Position numbers and translations under genes: made by a program | The notes under the pieces: model-generated | The model's database searches: none | Seen by the model: only the letters and a program-made list of their open reading frames with translations | What the model was told of the DNA's origin: nothing | Source of the DNA: an uncultured Chlorobiota bacterium | GTDB taxonomy: Bacteria; Bacteroidota; Bacteroidia; Bacteroidales; JAADGE01 | DNA length: 6,828 nucleotides | Direction of reading: 5' to 3' | Assembly: GCA_947311125.1 (NCBI GenBank) | Contig: CAMZKI010000069.1 | Location: 1-6,828 of the forward strand | Shown here: positions 6,737-6,828 of the stretch, in pieces | How the letters are laid out: every line of letters begins with the position of its first letter | Position numbering within the stretch: position 1 is the first letter of the stretch

Positions 6737-6780
6737 CCTTCAACGTTATAACTTTTAATTTTCAAACTTTCAACTAAAAT
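6737..6780. other. Short AT-rich intergenic gap, the only one over 1 nt after the polymerase
   Basis: This 44-nt spacer holds repeated ttcaac / ttcaaac words and no hairpin followed by a T run, so I see no terminator. No convincing Bacteroidota-type promoter (TTTG at -33 with TAnnTTTG at -7) is visible. The downstream gene may therefore belong to the same transcript. Confidence 0.5.
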
Positions 6781-6828
6781 ATGGCATCATTTAAAAAATT
6801 TATCGGAAAATCTTTTTTTAAAATAATA
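6781..6828 (+). CDS. Start of an unidentified gene, cut by the window end
   Basis: An ATG at 6781 opens a frame of 16 codons that runs to the last base without a stop. It encodes MASFKKFIGKSFFKII, a basic, amphipathic start of the kind found before a cytoplasmic or membrane-associated domain. No Shine-Dalgarno sequence precedes it, in keeping with the rest of the operon. The piece is too short to assign a family. The missing operon functions (4,6-dehydratase, flippase, further transferases) are obvious candidates, but nothing seen here selects one. A chance open frame of this length in AT-rich DNA is possible; the position just downstream of the ligase gene on the same strand favours a real gene. 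Confidence 0.5.
   Translation, partial: MASFKKFIGKSFFKII

Noticed and set aside
6737..6780. Promoter or terminator in the gap after the ligase gene
   Set aside because: There is no stem-loop followed by a T run and no well-spaced -33/-7 pair; the ttcaac words alone are weak evidence.

Overview
The window is a very AT-rich fragment (about 30% GC or below over most of its length, by eye) of a surface-polysaccharide or glycoprotein glycan operon. Every gene lies on the + strand. The composition, the near absence of Shine-Dalgarno sequences ahead of the starts, and the style of the glycosyltransferases suggest a member of the Bacteroidota. This is inference: there is no rRNA or other taxonomic marker in the window.

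Layout. Positions 1-288 form a perfect inverted repeat (two 123-nt arms around a 42-nt loop) that begins at the first base. Its right arm is coding sequence, so the left arm looks like a fold-back copy at a contig end rather than a natural element. A 5'-truncated Wzy-type polymerase follows (about 126-779). Next come two GT-B family 4 glycosyltransferases (772-1872 and 1872-3089), a PglC-like phosphoglycosyl transferase (3086-3691), a PglD-like acetyltransferase (3693-4298), a PglE-like PLP aminotransferase (4300-5436) and an O-antigen ligase family membrane protein (5438-6736). After a 44-nt gap, the first 16 codons of a probable next gene run off the end (6781-6828).

How the genes fit together. 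The aminotransferase and acetyltransferase match the last two steps of UDP-N,N'-diacetylbacillosamine synthesis. The PglC-like enzyme would load that sugar phosphate onto undecaprenyl phosphate at the inner face of the membrane. The two glycosyltransferases would extend the lipid-linked glycan. The Wzy-type protein would polymerise repeat units in the periplasm, and the ligase-family protein would transfer the glycan to lipid A core, protein or another acceptor. The UDP-GlcNAc 4,6-dehydratase (PglF type), the flippase and any chain-length regulator are not in the window. All seven genes overlap or sit 1 nt apart, so this is one translationally coupled transcript whose promoter lies upstream.

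I see no CRISPR array, RNA gene, insertion sequence or clearly new system. The points most worth a second look are the terminal inverted repeat, the true extent of the truncated polymerase gene, and whether the ligase-family protein acts on lipopolysaccharide or on protein.
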